DNA from: Xanthostigma xanthostigma | Lineage: Eukaryota > Arthropoda > Insecta > Raphidioptera > Raphidiidae | Assembly (NCBI GenBank): GCA_963575645.1 | Contig: OY754466.1 | Span: 34,814,001-34,878,000 of the forward strand | Direction of reading: 5' to 3' | Length of the DNA: 64,000 bases | Shown: positions 22,124 through 35,396 of the stretch, one piece after another | Layout of the letters: every line of letters begins with the position of its first letter | How positions within the stretch are numbered: the stretch's first letter is position 1 | The notes under the pieces: model-generated | The model's input: the letters and a program-made list of their open reading frames with translations, nothing else | Told to the model about the DNA's origin: nothing | Database searches by the model: none | Program-made: the position numbers and the translations under genes

Positions 22124-22978
22124 TAGGTACTATTTGTAAGAAATAAAAATGTATTAAGGAATATAAATTAATAATTATTCTAAATTTGATCTGACTTTCG
22201 TGTTTAAATTGCATGAAAATATGCTCATAAAAATTGTAACAAATAAAATTCGTGACGTTATGACGTCCGCGTGTAAAATGAAGACTGTTAACTTGGTTAC
22301 AATTTTAACAACTGTCAGTTACAACTGGTGAGTTGGTTTGTTTAGATTAAAAACAATTCAATAGAATCCAATCTAATCTATCGTTATTACGTTATTTAAG
22401 TGTACCTACTTCAACTGGAAACGTGTTCGGGTTGCTATTAATACGTGTTATAAATAGCTTCTTAATTTAGATTTTTTGAAATTTAAATTAAAAAAAGAAC
22501 AACTGCTACGCGAATATATTTACTTGTCGCGATGAAAAAAAGAGTTGGAATATTTTTAGAATAAAAAAAAACGAGGGTGAAGAGAAAAGTGCAGACATAA
22601 ATGGAGAGTTCGTCAAAACATCTTTAAATAAAAGTGTCTCAGTGAGTTTTTTCAGGGTACACTTAGACGATATAATATTTTATGTCTCCACTCTCCACCA
22701 CTCCAATGTATAGGTACATGGCTTTCTTTACGAGTGTGTATTTTGTTGTATAAATCATTATTATAAACCATGCGCTTATTGATTTTGTCGTTAGAAAAAT
22801 GAAGTAGTCGAATGAATACTGCATGTAATGTATTAATATTATAGGGGCGACAAACAAATTCCATTTTCGCTCTAGAAAACATTTCTGAAAACAACATGCT
22901 TATTTTCTCACAGACATGGTCTCGAGTCTAACCTAAAGTTCTTCAACCTTTTTACACCCTACAGTCTAGAGTCTAAAC

Positions 22979-23358
22979 CATCGCTTCTCAAACGGTGAGC
23001 GTGGCCCCGCCAGGGACCGCCAATTTATCCCGAGGAACTGCGAGGGCTTGGTGAAATTTTAGTGAAAAAAATACTTATGAAAAAATAAATATTTTATTAA
23101 GTTTTCATTTAACCTATATTTTTTTTCTAACGAATAAGTATGTAGTAAGTACCTTTATTTATTTATATTAATGAATAAATAGATAAAAACATAAAAGTTA
23201 AACGGTAGGACGTATTAATAGCAAAGAAATATCTGAAAGAAAAAGGATAACAAATACATAGATCACGTCATCTCGTAGGTGATACATCATGTCAGTAGGG
23301 CCGTGACTTTTTCAATGAGCATTTAGGGGCCACTAAGAAAAAATCTTGAAAAGCGCTG
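22979..23358. mobile_element. Degenerate hAT-like element
   Basis: Left end CATCGCTTCTCAAAC and right end TTGAAAAGCGCTG resemble the CAGYGSTTCTCAAAC class of hAT ends. The flanks GTCTAAAC (22971-22978) and GTCTACAT (23359-23366) agree at 6 of 8 bases, consistent with a mutated TSD. No ORF. Confidence 0.6.
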
Positions 23359-23400
23359 GTCTACATCGGTTCGAAAATTACCAGCCATGTTCACCTTCAC

Positions 23401-23587
23401 GGCAAGGGCGTGGTTATTGGGGGGGGGGGGGGGGGTGTAAAGCAAAAAAGTCAATATTTTTTAAGTACATATTTCTAAATTTTATTTTTTACTTTTTAGC
23501 CAGGTAGGTATTCGTATTATTTTCAATTTTATTTTTGTACTATTATGATCCTGGGGGTAATTACCTCCTTTACCCACCGTATCTACG
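23401..23587. repeat. Dispersed repeat, inverted partner of 328-600
   Basis: Carries GGCAAGGGCGTGG, an 18-nt G run (23419-23436), GATCCTGGGGG, and ends CGTATCTACG. It is shorter than the partner by an internal deletion. Confidence 0.45.
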
Positions 23588-26500
23588 TTATATTCATTTC
23601 GGTTCGACTTTATAATTCCACTAATAAGTTATCTACTATATGAATGGTAAAGTTCTACAATTTTGCATATTTTGTGTATATTATTTTGATCGATGATTTT
23701 AACACTTGCTGTTTTCGGTTTCATTTATGGTTTATCTGAGATTTCATTTTCGGTCCTACTACATACCTACTCTAAAAATACCGGCTTTCCATTTAGAAGA
23801 CACTGTTTCCCGAGGCCTTAGGGCAGGATTTTACTAAAATTTGTTTTTATACAAAAGTAAGAAACAGTTACAATATTTACACTGACAGTATATTTAGTAA
23901 ACGTATAGTAAGTATAGACCCTTTAGCCGGCTTCGAATTTTTATTTACATTTGGTAATCCTAATCAGTAAAGTCAATAAATTCTAATAATCAATATTTAA
24001 CATTGTTTTCGCCAGTTTCTGTAGTATATATACAGATGATGCAATTTTATTTAAAAAGTAGATTGGTGTGTAAGAAAATAGTTGATTATTTAGGGATTCA
24101 TTTTAAAATTGCTTTGCAGACGTCATGTTGAGTGGATACTGAAACGTAGCACCCATCTTTATTTTCCGTATGAATGGTCATGGCCACGTTTTCTTTTGTT
24201 TTTGTCCATAAAAATAATTTTTCTACCATGTAGAACAAAGATTTAGGTAGGTATTGCTGTTAATTTTCATGTGTGCACTGTTCCCTGCCTTTATAGTTTT
24301 TTTTTTTTTAATTTAGATAATATTACAAACTATCCACGATAATTTTGCCTAAATTAATGATTTTTGTACATACAAATAATGCACGAGAATTAGACAGAAC
24401 CACCTATTGGTACATAATATGTACATATACATTCATAATATGTCTAAATACTGTAAATAGTACGTAGCACAAGTATAGTAAACAATATAAAGTAGAGAAT
24501 TAAGTACTGTTACACCTTCTTGAATGTATTAAAAACAACCAGCAATTTAGAAGACGCACAATTAAAACATTTGAATGAGAAACAACCAACGGTAGCATTT
24601 AGCAATCAGCTGTCAGTAATTATAATATTTTGACCGTTAACATAATATACCTATTATAGCCAATCATAAAATGCACAACTTTTCAACAAATAAAAAAAAA
24701 ACTATGTTAAATAGTATCCCATAACAACAATAAAAACCTTATAATTAAATTTATTTGCAAACTTAATAATTTGTAAAAAATATCATACGCTTTAATGTGC
24801 AATATTTTAAGAACGCTGTCTGCTGTTACTGTACCTGTTAAATCGAACGGCGCAATTCACAAAACTAACCGGCACTGTATTTGTTAATTGATATATTGCT
24901 GATTAATCTGGTTACTGTTATACTATCCCGCACTTTTCTACAATATTAATTTGGTTAAAGAAGCTTGATAGAGCACTTATTGTAAACGTACTTTGGAAGT
25001 TATGTTACTTTAGTTGTAGCAGCGTGCACTAACATAGAGAACACTGAACTGAACTGACATGACAGCACAGCAATGAAAGCGAACGCAGAACCTACTTCAC
25101 ACTGGTCAGGGATGGGAAACAATTCAACGTTATAGTCTACTACGTAGTACGTATTGATGCTGGAGTTCGAATAAAGGTCAGACCCACACAGACTGCGTAT
25201 ATTTGAGAAACTTAATTTCTAGTGTTAGTAATAATCGAATTGTTTCAATAATCGAGTTTGGAATTTGTATGACAGTGGGAACAGTCTACAGCTAGATATA
25301 CGCATCGGGCACGCCATTTTTCTCTTTTTCTAAGTTTATACAAAACTAATAATTAGATAATAAGATAGCTAGATTTTACAGACGCCGATTTCTAACTTGT
25401 TGCGCGAACTAGAGTTGGGGAATAAAAATAATAATAAATCGCTGTGACCAGCAGTCTAAAATGATCACTGTGATCTGATAAGAGGTAACTACGTTACAAA
25501 GTAACGTATGTTGTTCCACGTCACTGCAATCACGACGGTCGCTCCAACCGAGTAGCCGACGCACACTGGGGCCAAATATATAAATTGTTGGCAGAAATTA
25601 TTTTAATATTTTTTTGTGTTTTTCTAGGTAAATAAAACATTTATAATGAACATTATAAAGATATTTAATATTTTTATGCTATATGATTACATTGCCAAAA
25701 ATAATTATTACATGTATTGAATTTATGCAGCAACTTTATAGGGAAACGTCGGAATCATTATCACTTAATGATTCGTTGCAATCTATTTCTTCAAACTACT
25801 GACATTTGGTGCGTTTAGTGTCCATGGAACCTGATCCTTAAAAGAGAAGAAAGAAATATCCTTAAAAATGACAACTACCATAGTCTCATTTTTCACTGAA
25901 ATTTTCTTCAAAAGGCGCAAATATGCGCAACATTTTGTTCGTGATTCTACAAATACAAGTTACAAAGACTGATTCAGAGTTAGAATTAGGAACATGATCT
26001 GCCCTAATGACAAGTAAAATCATATATATAGATTCAAGTATCAAGTGCAATTAACATATTTATTTTGGTTATATAATTAGAACATCCTATGTACCTAAAA
26101 ACCGTAATAACAATTAAGAAACAAAAAACCAACCTGAGGGTAAACACTCCATGCTAAAAGCAATTTTTTATATAATAACACTGAGGCGCACTGTTAACAC
26201 AAAGTAATAGCCAAATTTCATTCCGCTCGTATAGTCGCTAGGATAACCAACAATCAAACTGGTCTGAACTGGATGACTGCATGATCTGCGCTCAACGCTT
26301 GGTGGTAGCGAGTACACGCACTACTCAACTTTAGTATCTAAGTATTATTTACTACCTGCTGTCGAATTTTGCCATTGGAGTTTCTGCCACAAATTAGTGT
26401 ACTTGCCCCCACTGTGCGACGTAACGTCCGACCGAGTGTTTGCTCGCATTCTGGATCGACGTGACAAAGCCACGATGATTTTTCACTGTGATTTTTGTGT

Positions 26501-28180
26501 AACTGGAGTAAGTCACTGTGATCACAATAAATATTATAATTAATATATAGATATGACGGATGATCCAGATCGTATACTGCAACAACTAATCTGCAACTAA
26601 TATCATTAACTTAAATTCAATATTTGTAACTACCAATTTCCAAATGTATAGACGATTATTTGGAGACATTTAATAATCGATTAATTCGATTATTTTGTCT
26701 CCATTATTCCCAACACTGTTTATTCTATAGTCTAGCTATCCAGGGTCATAGAAAACTAAAGTACGCTTTTTGGTCTCAGAAAACTCCAGGTAACGATTTT
26801 ATCTTTCAGTAAAACATATATTTTGGTTCATCAAATTATACATTGTGTCCATTTTCAGTGCGGAAAATAATAATTTTAATTTTTTAAATATTTATTTCGA
26901 AATAACATCATTGTAATTTATATTAACGGTCGTTCAATATTAAGGTTCATGTGCATGGATTTAATTTAAATTTTAACGTTACGTTCAGTTTACAATGATC
27001 TATACAACAGAAAAATTCTCTTCCTGCGGTTTCAAATGAAATTCATTGCTTGATCCAGTCCCGAACTAAAGCTTATTAGTACGATCGAAGAAGATTAAAT
27101 ACTCGAAAACGACTGCTATGAGTTACTTGTAAAGCTTTAAAAATTAATTATTAACAGGTGGTGTAAAGACGGACATCTGGTATTTGCGAAATAGCTAGTG
27201 CGCAGCAGATTCTCGATGGTACGGTTTACGCAGTACGTCGCAGTTTTAGGCGCTAGCCCTTCGGTACAGTCAGTTATATAAACGTATGGATACATCCTTA
27301 TTTAAACGTGAGTGTACCAACGTGGGCTATAGTCTACTTACTTATATGGCTGTGCTCAATTGCAATAAACAAGGTACCATAGCCGTACGTGATGTCTACA
27401 CAATAGAGAGAGTGGTATTATTGAAAATGTTGGAAGACTAGATATCTCTTTTTGTTAGCCGCATTTTAATTAATTTATTATTTCTTATTGCCTATTATTT
27501 TATTTTTTGTGTTTGTTTAAAAAATAAACATTTCAAAATTTGCATTTATTCTTGTTATTTAAGCAAAACATTGAATTTTACTGATTTATATATTTTCCTA
27601 GAAACCTAACACCGCACATGTTAATTTAGATAAATTAAACATTATTTTTAAAGAGAATCGTTAACAATAGTATTCAGAGGAAGAGAAATTTAATGTTTTT
27701 TCCGCTAACTTGCTTTTTTGGTATTCATTCAAAACTGTAACTCCGGAGTACCAAAAGAAGTCATTTTTATTATACCCTCTAGGTGAGACAAACTCTCTAA
27801 TAGCTATATTTATTATTATCTTATTTTCTATTTTAATTGCAATCATATCATTTCTAAAAGAAAGTTGAAGTTCATTATTTCACGCATTATTATCTTCTAG
27901 TTTCCCAGCTTTGCATTTCAAGAGCTGGTAACTATATTAAAGTGTTAATTAATTTAATAAAACAACTGATTGGTGATTAGAATCGTTCACTGATTGTGTA
28001 CATAATATAATACTGTAATTTATTTCTATACATACAAAAGATCAAGTCTTGACTGACTCATCAAGGTCCAGGTCCGCGGAAGCTAGAAAACTTGAAATTT
28101 TCGCTGCAAGTTCTTTTTCTGACGTAAGCACTCACAAAGACGAGATATTGCGAAATTCAACCCCTAAGTGATTTAAAGGG
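23588..28180. other. No gene called across 4.6 kb
   Basis: AT-rich with unique, less AT-rich islands at about 24960-25140, 26220-26470 and 27150-27430. The island at 26356-26470 contains, on the minus strand, an ATG (26375) followed by MAKFDS and a GTAGTA donor at 26355; this is noted as a finding only. The island at 27270 has a TATATAAAC box on the plus strand, but no transcript can be argued. Confidence 0.4.
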
Positions 28181-28200
28181 GAGTGTTTCACTGTTTACCT

Positions 28201-28597
28201 CAAGGCAGACAAGGAATTGAAATCCAACCTCGAAATTCTGATCTTATAAAAGCTACAAGAGCAACAACAGAAAAAAAAAGTGCACATAGACGGCGTTTGC
28301 ATAACTCCTTTAGTCACCACCAAAAAAACGCCGTCTGTGCACTTTTTTTTTGCTGTTGCTCATGTAGCTTTTATAAGCACAGAATTTCGAGGTTGGATTT
28401 CAATTCCTTGTCTGCCTCGAAATTCATTTTTTTTTCGACGTCTTAGGCACAGAATTTCCAGCTTGATTTCAATTTCTTGTCTGCCTCGGAATTCTTTTTT
28501 TTTTAAGTTATAATCTTGAGATCCAGTCGCCTCAAGTTTTTGAATTTAGCACAGAACGAAGTTTTTACTTCAGCGAAGTTTTTTTTAAGATACTATA
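28201..28597. mobile_element. Foldback element, incomplete member of the 44368/46162 family
   Basis: Arms around AAGGAATTGAAATCCAACCT / GGTTGGATTTCAATTCCTTG and AAAAGTGCAC.AGACGGCG pair around a centre near 28313. The right arm runs on to GCACAGAACGAAGTTTTTAC as in the intact copies, but the outer part of the left arm is missing. Confidence 0.75.
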
Positions 28598-28717
28598 TAC
28601 ATAGGTAAATGTACGCTAAGACAAAACAGCGATGATAGTTGAATGAAGGTTCCTCGCGCGATTTCTAAGCTAAATTCGTTACTTGAAATAAAAATGTAAT
28701 GATCCAGTTATAAGTAA

Positions 28718-29056
28718 CTAGCGGTCCTGCCCGGTTTCACCTAGGTGCAAAAGAACAAATGGGGTGAGGGACATGAGTACGCACGTTCATCTAAATTTAG
28801 CAAGATGAATGTTGTGTCAAAATTTCATGATGATCGGAGTTATCTTTCAAAAGTTTTTGTCGGACGCGACAAATTTTGAGTTATATTTTTCAACATTTTT
28901 TATCGATGCTCCGCTCCTATTGATCGAAGCGTGATTCTATGCCTTCCTCGATAAATGGACTATCCAACAAAAAAAAATTCATTTCGAACTAGTAGTTCCT
29001 GAGGTTAGCGCGTTTAACCAAACAAACAAACTCTTCAGATTTATATAAGTATTAGT
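28718..29056 (+). repeat. Dispersed family A copy
   Basis: Head CTAGCGGTCCTGCCCGGTTT, middle GATGATCGGAGTTA, tail GGTTAGCGCGTTTAACC and TTTATATAAGTATTAG. Other copies are 48074-48412 (+) and 40811-41153 (-), with a tail at 17627-17760. No terminal inverted repeats; the class is unassigned and Helitron-like is possible. Confidence 0.6.
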
Positions 29057-29743
29057 AGGTGTTGTTGTTTAACTATTCCATTGCTAAACCAAAGTCTAAC
29101 CGGGCGAATCCGGGTCAGAAAACTCATATAAAGTTAAGGCCTGCATGTTCAGGATTTATTTGAAAATCGCTGAACCAATTTCAAGTCTTTTTCTCATGTA
29201 ATACTTGAACCCCTAAATACAATTAATAATATAGATACCTACTGTTTTTGTTTATTGACATGGTCAGTGGTCATGAACCTATGCCTTTTAATTGCTAGTA
29301 TAATAGTAAAAATAATAATATACACAATTTACGATTACAATAATATAACAACAACTGATAGTAGTTAATTGAGGGTGTTTTTGTCACTTTATATTATAAT
29401 TATAGCACTTAGTCAGTACCATGTCTTTAGTAAATATTTACCAATTGCGATAAAAATAATTCAGCCATACCTATAATTGGAATGAACTGATAAAAATAGG
29501 TTAACAACAATAATTAATTTGTTTTGAACAAAAAAAAAATAAAACATTCCTGATAGTCAACGTTGTGCTATTGTAAGTATATTATACAGGTTCCAGCAAA
29601 ATCCTAATCCTGCCATCATTCGATTATTCAATACCTCGAAATTATAGATGGAACTATTGTTATTACAAAAATTGTAGGTGCTCAATTGTAACCAGATACT
29701 AATTCTGCCTTCTAGTTACAAGGCAAGACTATCATAATAATAA

Positions 29744-30187
29744 TAGTATATTATAAAACCCCAGCTGCGTCTGTCTGTTTGAACGCGATAAACTCAAAAA
29801 CTGCTGATTGGATTTTCATACGGTTTTCAGCAAAAGAAATAGCGATAAACGAGGAAGGTTTTTGTATATAATTTGTAAATATATTGTACAAAATGAGGGT
29901 GCTTTGTAAATAAAATTACTGCATTCGTATCATGTCGCGACATTACGTAGGTGGGCGCAAGCTCCTGCAATTGGCTGCGTCGAATGGCGCGTCACTGCAG
30001 CGTACCAGGCGGGAATTAGCGACGTGAGCAAGCGGACACTGTCACTAAGCGATAGTAGCTCAGAGATATTAGTTCGCACATTTTGGTGCTGTAGTCGTTT
30101 CTTAATAATATATATTTTGCATAATTCTCCAATAACACAAAATATATCTATGCCACCCGGGTGAAACCGCGCCTGGCCGCTAGTAGT
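29744..30187 (-). repeat. Dispersed family B copy
   Basis: Read on the minus strand it begins at the CTAGCGGCC-type head (30187), contains the ATATATTTTGTGTTATTGG block, and ends in the GTTTGAACGCG.. and TTTTATAATATAC tail. It is the inverted counterpart of 43941-44366. It shares only the head with family A. Confidence 0.6.
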
Positions 30188-30602
30188 ATTATACCTAATT
30201 GCTTACGCCCAGAAAAATTATCAAAAATAAATTGTAAATTCCATATTTTAAATTAGTGGCGGAAGCCCTCTGCTCACCTTTTCGTTAAAACTCGCTCATC
30301 TTTCCGTTGTCACCAACTCGTCATAAAATAATGCATTACAAACTAGATAGGTACATAAACTACAATTTTATCATGTCTTGTTTAAATTTTAAGGAAAAAA
30401 ATCGTGACGTAGGTACGTTGGGTACAATCGCCCGCGCTGGCCTGTATATATGTATGCAATTGCAATGTGTGGAAGGTCAAGTAAAGGATATTTGCCGGCT
30501 GGTATGCTGGCGCAACCTAAAATGTGTTGCCGACGCGCGACGCTCCAGGGATGAGAGAATTATCTGATGCGCACGCCATTTCCGCCGACTTCGCTATATG
30601 GC

Positions 30603-31224
30603 TAGGGTTGCTAGGCGAACATGTTTGCCGTTTGGCTTTTTCCAGTCGTGTCTGACAAACTATTCATAAGTCCAGCTTTTGTTAAACTTCTTGCCAATGA
30701 AATTTAAAGGAAAATGACGCTATTGATAAAGTAGTTTGATTGTTTGAAGTCCAAGACTCCAAATATTCATACTTAGGTATAGAATTTTATTTTTTTTTTT
30801 TTTGACTAAATATTTTTTAATATCCCTAATTGAAATGCCAAAGCCAAATAGAGAGCATGCAGCTATTATTTAAATTTTTTTATTTAATTGAAAATAATTT
30901 CGTGTTTAATGAAGAACTTTTAGCATTGAGTTTATTTTAGTTTATTTTAGTTTGTTGTCTTGTATTTATCTATTTAATAGAATTTCTTCACTTTATTATC
31001 TATTAAGAAAACAGAAGTTACAGAACACTAGTTGGTATAATAACTGCCTAATGGTAAGATTGTTATAATATAGGGCCAGTTTTGTATTAAGTTGTATTAC
31101 TTAAACAATTAAAAATACCTAGTCGTTTTTTTGTATTAGTTAGGTAGTCCGGATTTTAGGGCTAAATATCCGGCTAAATATAAAGTCGAGTCCGGCATTT
31201 CTATTTTTAGGCCTGGCAACCCTA
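30603..31224. mobile_element. hAT-like element, degenerate TSD, 622 bp
   Basis: Ends TAGGGTTGCTAGGC and GCCTGGCAACCCTA are inverted with one mismatch and belong to the TAGGGTTGCCA class of hAT ends. The 8-bp flanks agree at only about half the positions, so this copy is old. AT-rich, non-coding. Confidence 0.6.
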
Positions 31225-31787
31225 TTCGCGGCTAAAACGGCCCTCTGAACAAACAGCATTACTCGAAAACTAATAAAAGAAGCACTTTTTAAAACACTTG
31301 CTATGTCCGCTGACAGTTACTCTCGCTTGCTATAAATATTTGCATTGGTAATAGAATGTAACATAATAGTTAATCAGCACTTATATAGAAGCTTGTCGGA
31401 ATTTATTACATAGTTGCAATGTACGTAGGTAAGTAGTATCATAATTGTAAGAGGTTAGGGCGTGACTACACGAAAAAGAGATTATACCGTTTGAAATTCA
31501 TCGACGGACGATTTTATCCATGTTCTAAGATATGGTGACAATGTCAATCTTATATTGGTTTTTCTTTACATGTGGCAATATATTATATTATTCTATTCTA
31601 TTCATCAACGCTTCTCAATCGTTTTAAATAAACATATTTACAACGTAGGGTATTACTTTAAGACCGCTGATTCCCATGATTATGATACCAGAGATTCAGT
31701 GAAGAAGTATAGGATTGTCATATCATAAAATTAAAATTGGTTGGTCTTTAGTGGATCAATTAACAGAATAGCTATGCTTTTTATCTA

Positions 31788-32129
31788 TCTAATATATAAA
31801 AATGAATGTCTGTTCGGGACCTATGCGCTCCTATACAATTCATCAGATTACGGTGAATTGTTGTACGTGCATCCACGAATGTTTCTGACCAAAAATATAT
31901 CAAAATGTATAAGCATTGTGTTTTAAAGTTGTAATGCAATATGATTGAGTCGAGCGGAAGCACAGCCTCGTGAGGTCAGATTGTAATACGGTGGACCCAA
32001 AAACTCCGTTTCTGTTGTCGCTGCCGAGCTGGACGCAGCCTTGTGAGGCAAGACTGTGAAACAGTGGAGCCATGCTGTCGTGTTTGATGTGTAAATCAAA
32101 TGACGTGTAAAGTCGCGGGTAGCGGCTAT
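31788..32129 (+). mobile_element. Helitron-like non-autonomous copy
   Basis: Same start (TCTAATATATAAAAATGAATG) as 19221-19610 and the same type of end (GTCGCGGGTAGCGGCTAT). Internal GAGGCAAGA, TGTTGTCGCTGC and TGGAGCC blocks are shared. Confidence 0.5.
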
Positions 32130-34450
32130 TCAAATATAAAAAGAAAATTGTCTTAAGAAAATTTTCATTGTATATGCAGTTGAATTGTTTTCATTGGCTA
32201 AAAATTGTTTAAGGTACGCGGTAAATTTTAATATAGTACCTCAACTGAAGAAAAACAATGTGTTTACGAAACATAACAATAACATGTATTTTTTTAGAGA
32301 AAGATTTTTTTTAATTAGGTATACATCTTCAAGTAAAGTTATATGTTTTTCATGGCTCTGATTTCTGAATGACAATTTAGGTCATTTTGATTTAATCATC
32401 GATGCTCTCAAATTTCGGTGGGCGTAGGTAATTTAGAATAGAGGCTTAAATCATTAACACTTTATAATAATAGAGGAAACTATATTTCAAATCAACTTCA
32501 ATGTAGGTTACATGCATAATCTTTTTATTCACGGTATAATGTAGTAGGAAGAACGAAAAAAAAATCACTTCTGACCTACCTATTACTGTTCTGTGCTTCT
32601 GACTCATTTTCCAGAACACGTTCAAAATCTTCTATTTTATTGGAAAGAGTATATAACTGGTAACATTGTGACCTTCACACAAAGTCATTCCTGAGGTTTG
32701 ACTGAATGTAGAAAGTGCGCACATAAGAAATAAACAATGCTCGATTTAGCTTTCTTGTCTAATTGGTTGTTGAATTGAAACGCCATTTAATTTGTAATTA
32801 CAAAAGGAGGGTTACAAAGGTCGGAAAACTGCTATAGGCCTACCTTGTATATTTTATTGTTAACAGTGGGTGTTGGATAATGTAAGATGGCTTCTATAAT
32901 AAATGGTCGTTATATTAAGAACCATGTGATTTTGTAATTTATAACGTGTAGACACTATTGTAATAATGTTCTGGACGCGACGATCTAAAAACTCATATTG
33001 ACACCGAAAAAAAGCCCAAGTGATGCCAGGCAGACTTTTGTAATCGCAGGCGGTTATCATAGAGAATACTGTTTGAGTATTTGGATGAATACAAATATTC
33101 ATATTATTATTAGTTGCACAGAATTGATTGTCCTACAAAATTGTTGTGTTCAAAAATTTTTCCAAGGGCTGGAAATCAAGGGGTTGGGGCAATTTGAAGG
33201 AGTTGCCGAGGAAGAGAAATTGTGGGACCCTCACCATCGTGTTCAGCGACCTCGAAAACAGGTGGGAATCTCTAGATTGCCGCTCTGGCAAAAAAATGCA
33301 AGAACCCCAAAAAAATCTAGATTGCTGACTTGGACTAGTAGGATATTTGTAAATTGGCGACCGTTGACCATTACAACAACCACCTTGCAGCTTTATCGAA
33401 CTGATTGTTGTTCCTGCAAAGACCTAACCGAACCATGACTCAGACTGTCTCTTGTTCATTGTCATGCGTGGTACGATATAAACTGATATTTAATATAAGG
33501 CATTTAGTATAATCATTATTCAATGGTATTACCTATGTTGCACCGTACCCAAATACGACTGCACGTTTTATAATCTATGTTCTGGAACTTATTTTTCACT
33601 TACCACACACGTCCTCAAGGTCTTATTAATATTGAGTGGACTATTAATGATAACAATTGGCAAACTTTTCTAATTTAGAATTTTTCATTTGATATTTCAT
33701 ATTGTAGGATCTTTTTGAACATAATACTCTACAATATCGACCACAACATTTATTTTGAGTTTCTACTAGCTACGATTAAGAAACATAGAAGTTTATTTAC
33801 ATTTTCAATCTCGTTCCAGTGATCAAACATCTTTATCCTTTCATTTTTATTGTATTATTTTTGTTCCGAGAGACTACTAGAGATTGGACAGAGGGGGATA
33901 CAGTAGTAGTACTGAAAGTGTATTCGGGAGGTATCGAATTCGAATCCTGGCGAGGGCAGATGTGACCACTTTTTCGTGCTTCCTCATCAAGAAACCTTGC
34001 CCTAATTTATTACGATTCCTCTAATCGCACATTGCTAGTATTAACGAAAAGTTGATGTTTAAAAACATAACAAAATGAGGAGGCAAAGATAGTGGTGTCC
34101 TGCTGTAACATAACGTCGAGGTCTTAAATTCTTTTATGGAAGTTTGGGTTCCACCCTAATATTAAAATTATTAGGTGCCATGTATATTATGTACTTTGTC
34201 ATCAAATTAAAGTCGGAAAGTCCACTTCGAACTAGAATTCTAAATTATAAAAGGTATTTCATAAACTTGGCCAGATCTTGGCAAAAAGTATATTACAGAA
34301 AAATATTTATCGAGACAAAATTAAGAATCAAAAATATTATTTCAACCTCGTATTATTTTGGAATGTATTTTTCGAATTATTGTAGTAAAACTTTAAATGT
34401 TTTAAGTACCTACCATTAATAAATGCGTTTAATTTGTTTACTGTTGACAG
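32130..34450. other. No gene called; one tRNA-like SINE trace
   Basis: A 146-codon open frame at 32998-33438 was examined and judged chance. It contains a CATCGTGTTCAGCGACCTCG segment resembling the centre of the 5066-6868 palindrome. A SINE-like segment is listed separately at 33871-33990. Confidence 0.45.
33871..33990 (+). repeat. Possible tRNA-derived SINE fragment
   Basis: A B-box-like GAATTCGAATCCTGG at 33936-33950 is followed by CGAGGGC. The A box is not convincing. Confidence 0.3.
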
Positions 34451-34596
34451 GTGATACTCAATCACGATGAAAAACCCAGACGCGGTCAATGAGCCATCAA
34501 CTGCTCCTAATACGGCTATACTGTACACCACAGAGGGCACAATAATCGATTTGCAGCTTGTTTCCATCAAGCGGTTGGATGCGCTAGTACTGGCGG
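34451..34596 (+). CDS. Candidate isolated first coding exon of an unrecognised gene
   Basis: A segment bounded by a good acceptor (TTTACTGTTGACAG, ending 34450) and a near-consensus donor (GG|GTAAGT at 34597). ATG at 34467 opens 43 codons (starting MKNPDAVNEPS) and leaves phase 1; an in-frame TGA just upstream makes this ATG the likely start. Base composition is clearly less AT-rich than its surroundings and I see no second copy in the window. I do not recognise the peptide, which is soluble-looking with no signal peptide. No matching downstream exon was identified by eye. A chance ORF between cryptic splice sites remains possible. Confidence 0.4.
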
Positions 34597-34729
34597 GTAA
34601 GTACATTTATACCAACCTAACTCGGTGTGTCTTTCGATCAATAGATGGCGCACACAGTATTACAAAATTAGATCTTTCAGTGTAACAATATATTTATCGA
34701 ACTATTTAAACTAGTAACTTACAGTATAC

Positions 34730-35177
34730 CAGCGCTGGATTTACACTACCTATGATTTACACTAGGTACAATAGGGGCTAGTGCCCAGGGCGGCAAATTT
34801 CCAAGGGCGGCAAAATTTGGAATGTGCGAAAAACTTTTTTTCGCGTTACAGAAGATTCTTTGAAAAGTGTAACCGTGTTGAAAACATTCATAAATACATT
34901 TTTTTTTCGGTCACACGTGTTTGCCTCTGAAAATATCTCGCAATTGATGAGCAATCGTTTTGTTTGTCAATTTATGATTTTTAATACGAAAAAGAATGTT
35001 TTCTTGTGTAGTTATCCCGTTTGTAATAAAATGATTTTTAGCTATAAACGAATCATTTTATTTATTTGAAAATTGTACACAGAACCTTTTTTTTACCCCA
35101 TTTTATGTAGGATTTAGGTAATGGGCCGGCATTTTTCACGGTGCCGCAGGGCGGCACTTAGGGTATATCCAGCCCTG
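34730..35177. mobile_element. hAT-like element, 448 bp
   Basis: Ends CAGCGCTGGAT and ATCCAGCCCTG are near-perfect inverted repeats of the CAGGGCTGGAT class. Subterminal GCCCAGGGCGGCAAA and GCCGCAGGGCGGCACTTAG blocks are typical. The flanks are similar but not identical (AGTATACC / AGTAAAAC with a one-base shift). It sits 133 bp after the candidate exon at 34451-34596. Confidence 0.7.
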
Positions 35178-35396
35178 AGTAAAACAATGGTGTGTAAACT
35201 TTTTCAGTCAAATTTTCGAGTTACTTCAGTTTACGCGCTGCCCTTTCGTGCGTCTCTGAAAACACTTACAAGTAATTATAAAAGATGTAAATGAAAGATA
35301 CGTTAGCTATTTTTGTTTGAGTCTTTCGGACCACGTCTGACTCAGATAGTATTATTCCTCCAACTGTTCTTGGTTTCCGGACTTGTGGGTCCTAGG

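Noticed and set aside
26356..26375. First coding exon of the Jupiter-like gene (MAKFDS)
   Set aside because: Direct joining to 16130 shifts the frame and hits a stop, so it needs an unseen linking exon; kept only as a hypothesis.
32998..33438. 146-codon open frame on the plus strand
   Set aside because: No domain-like pattern, low-complexity stretches, no splice or start context, and part of it resembles repeat sequence at the centre of the 5066-6868 palindrome.
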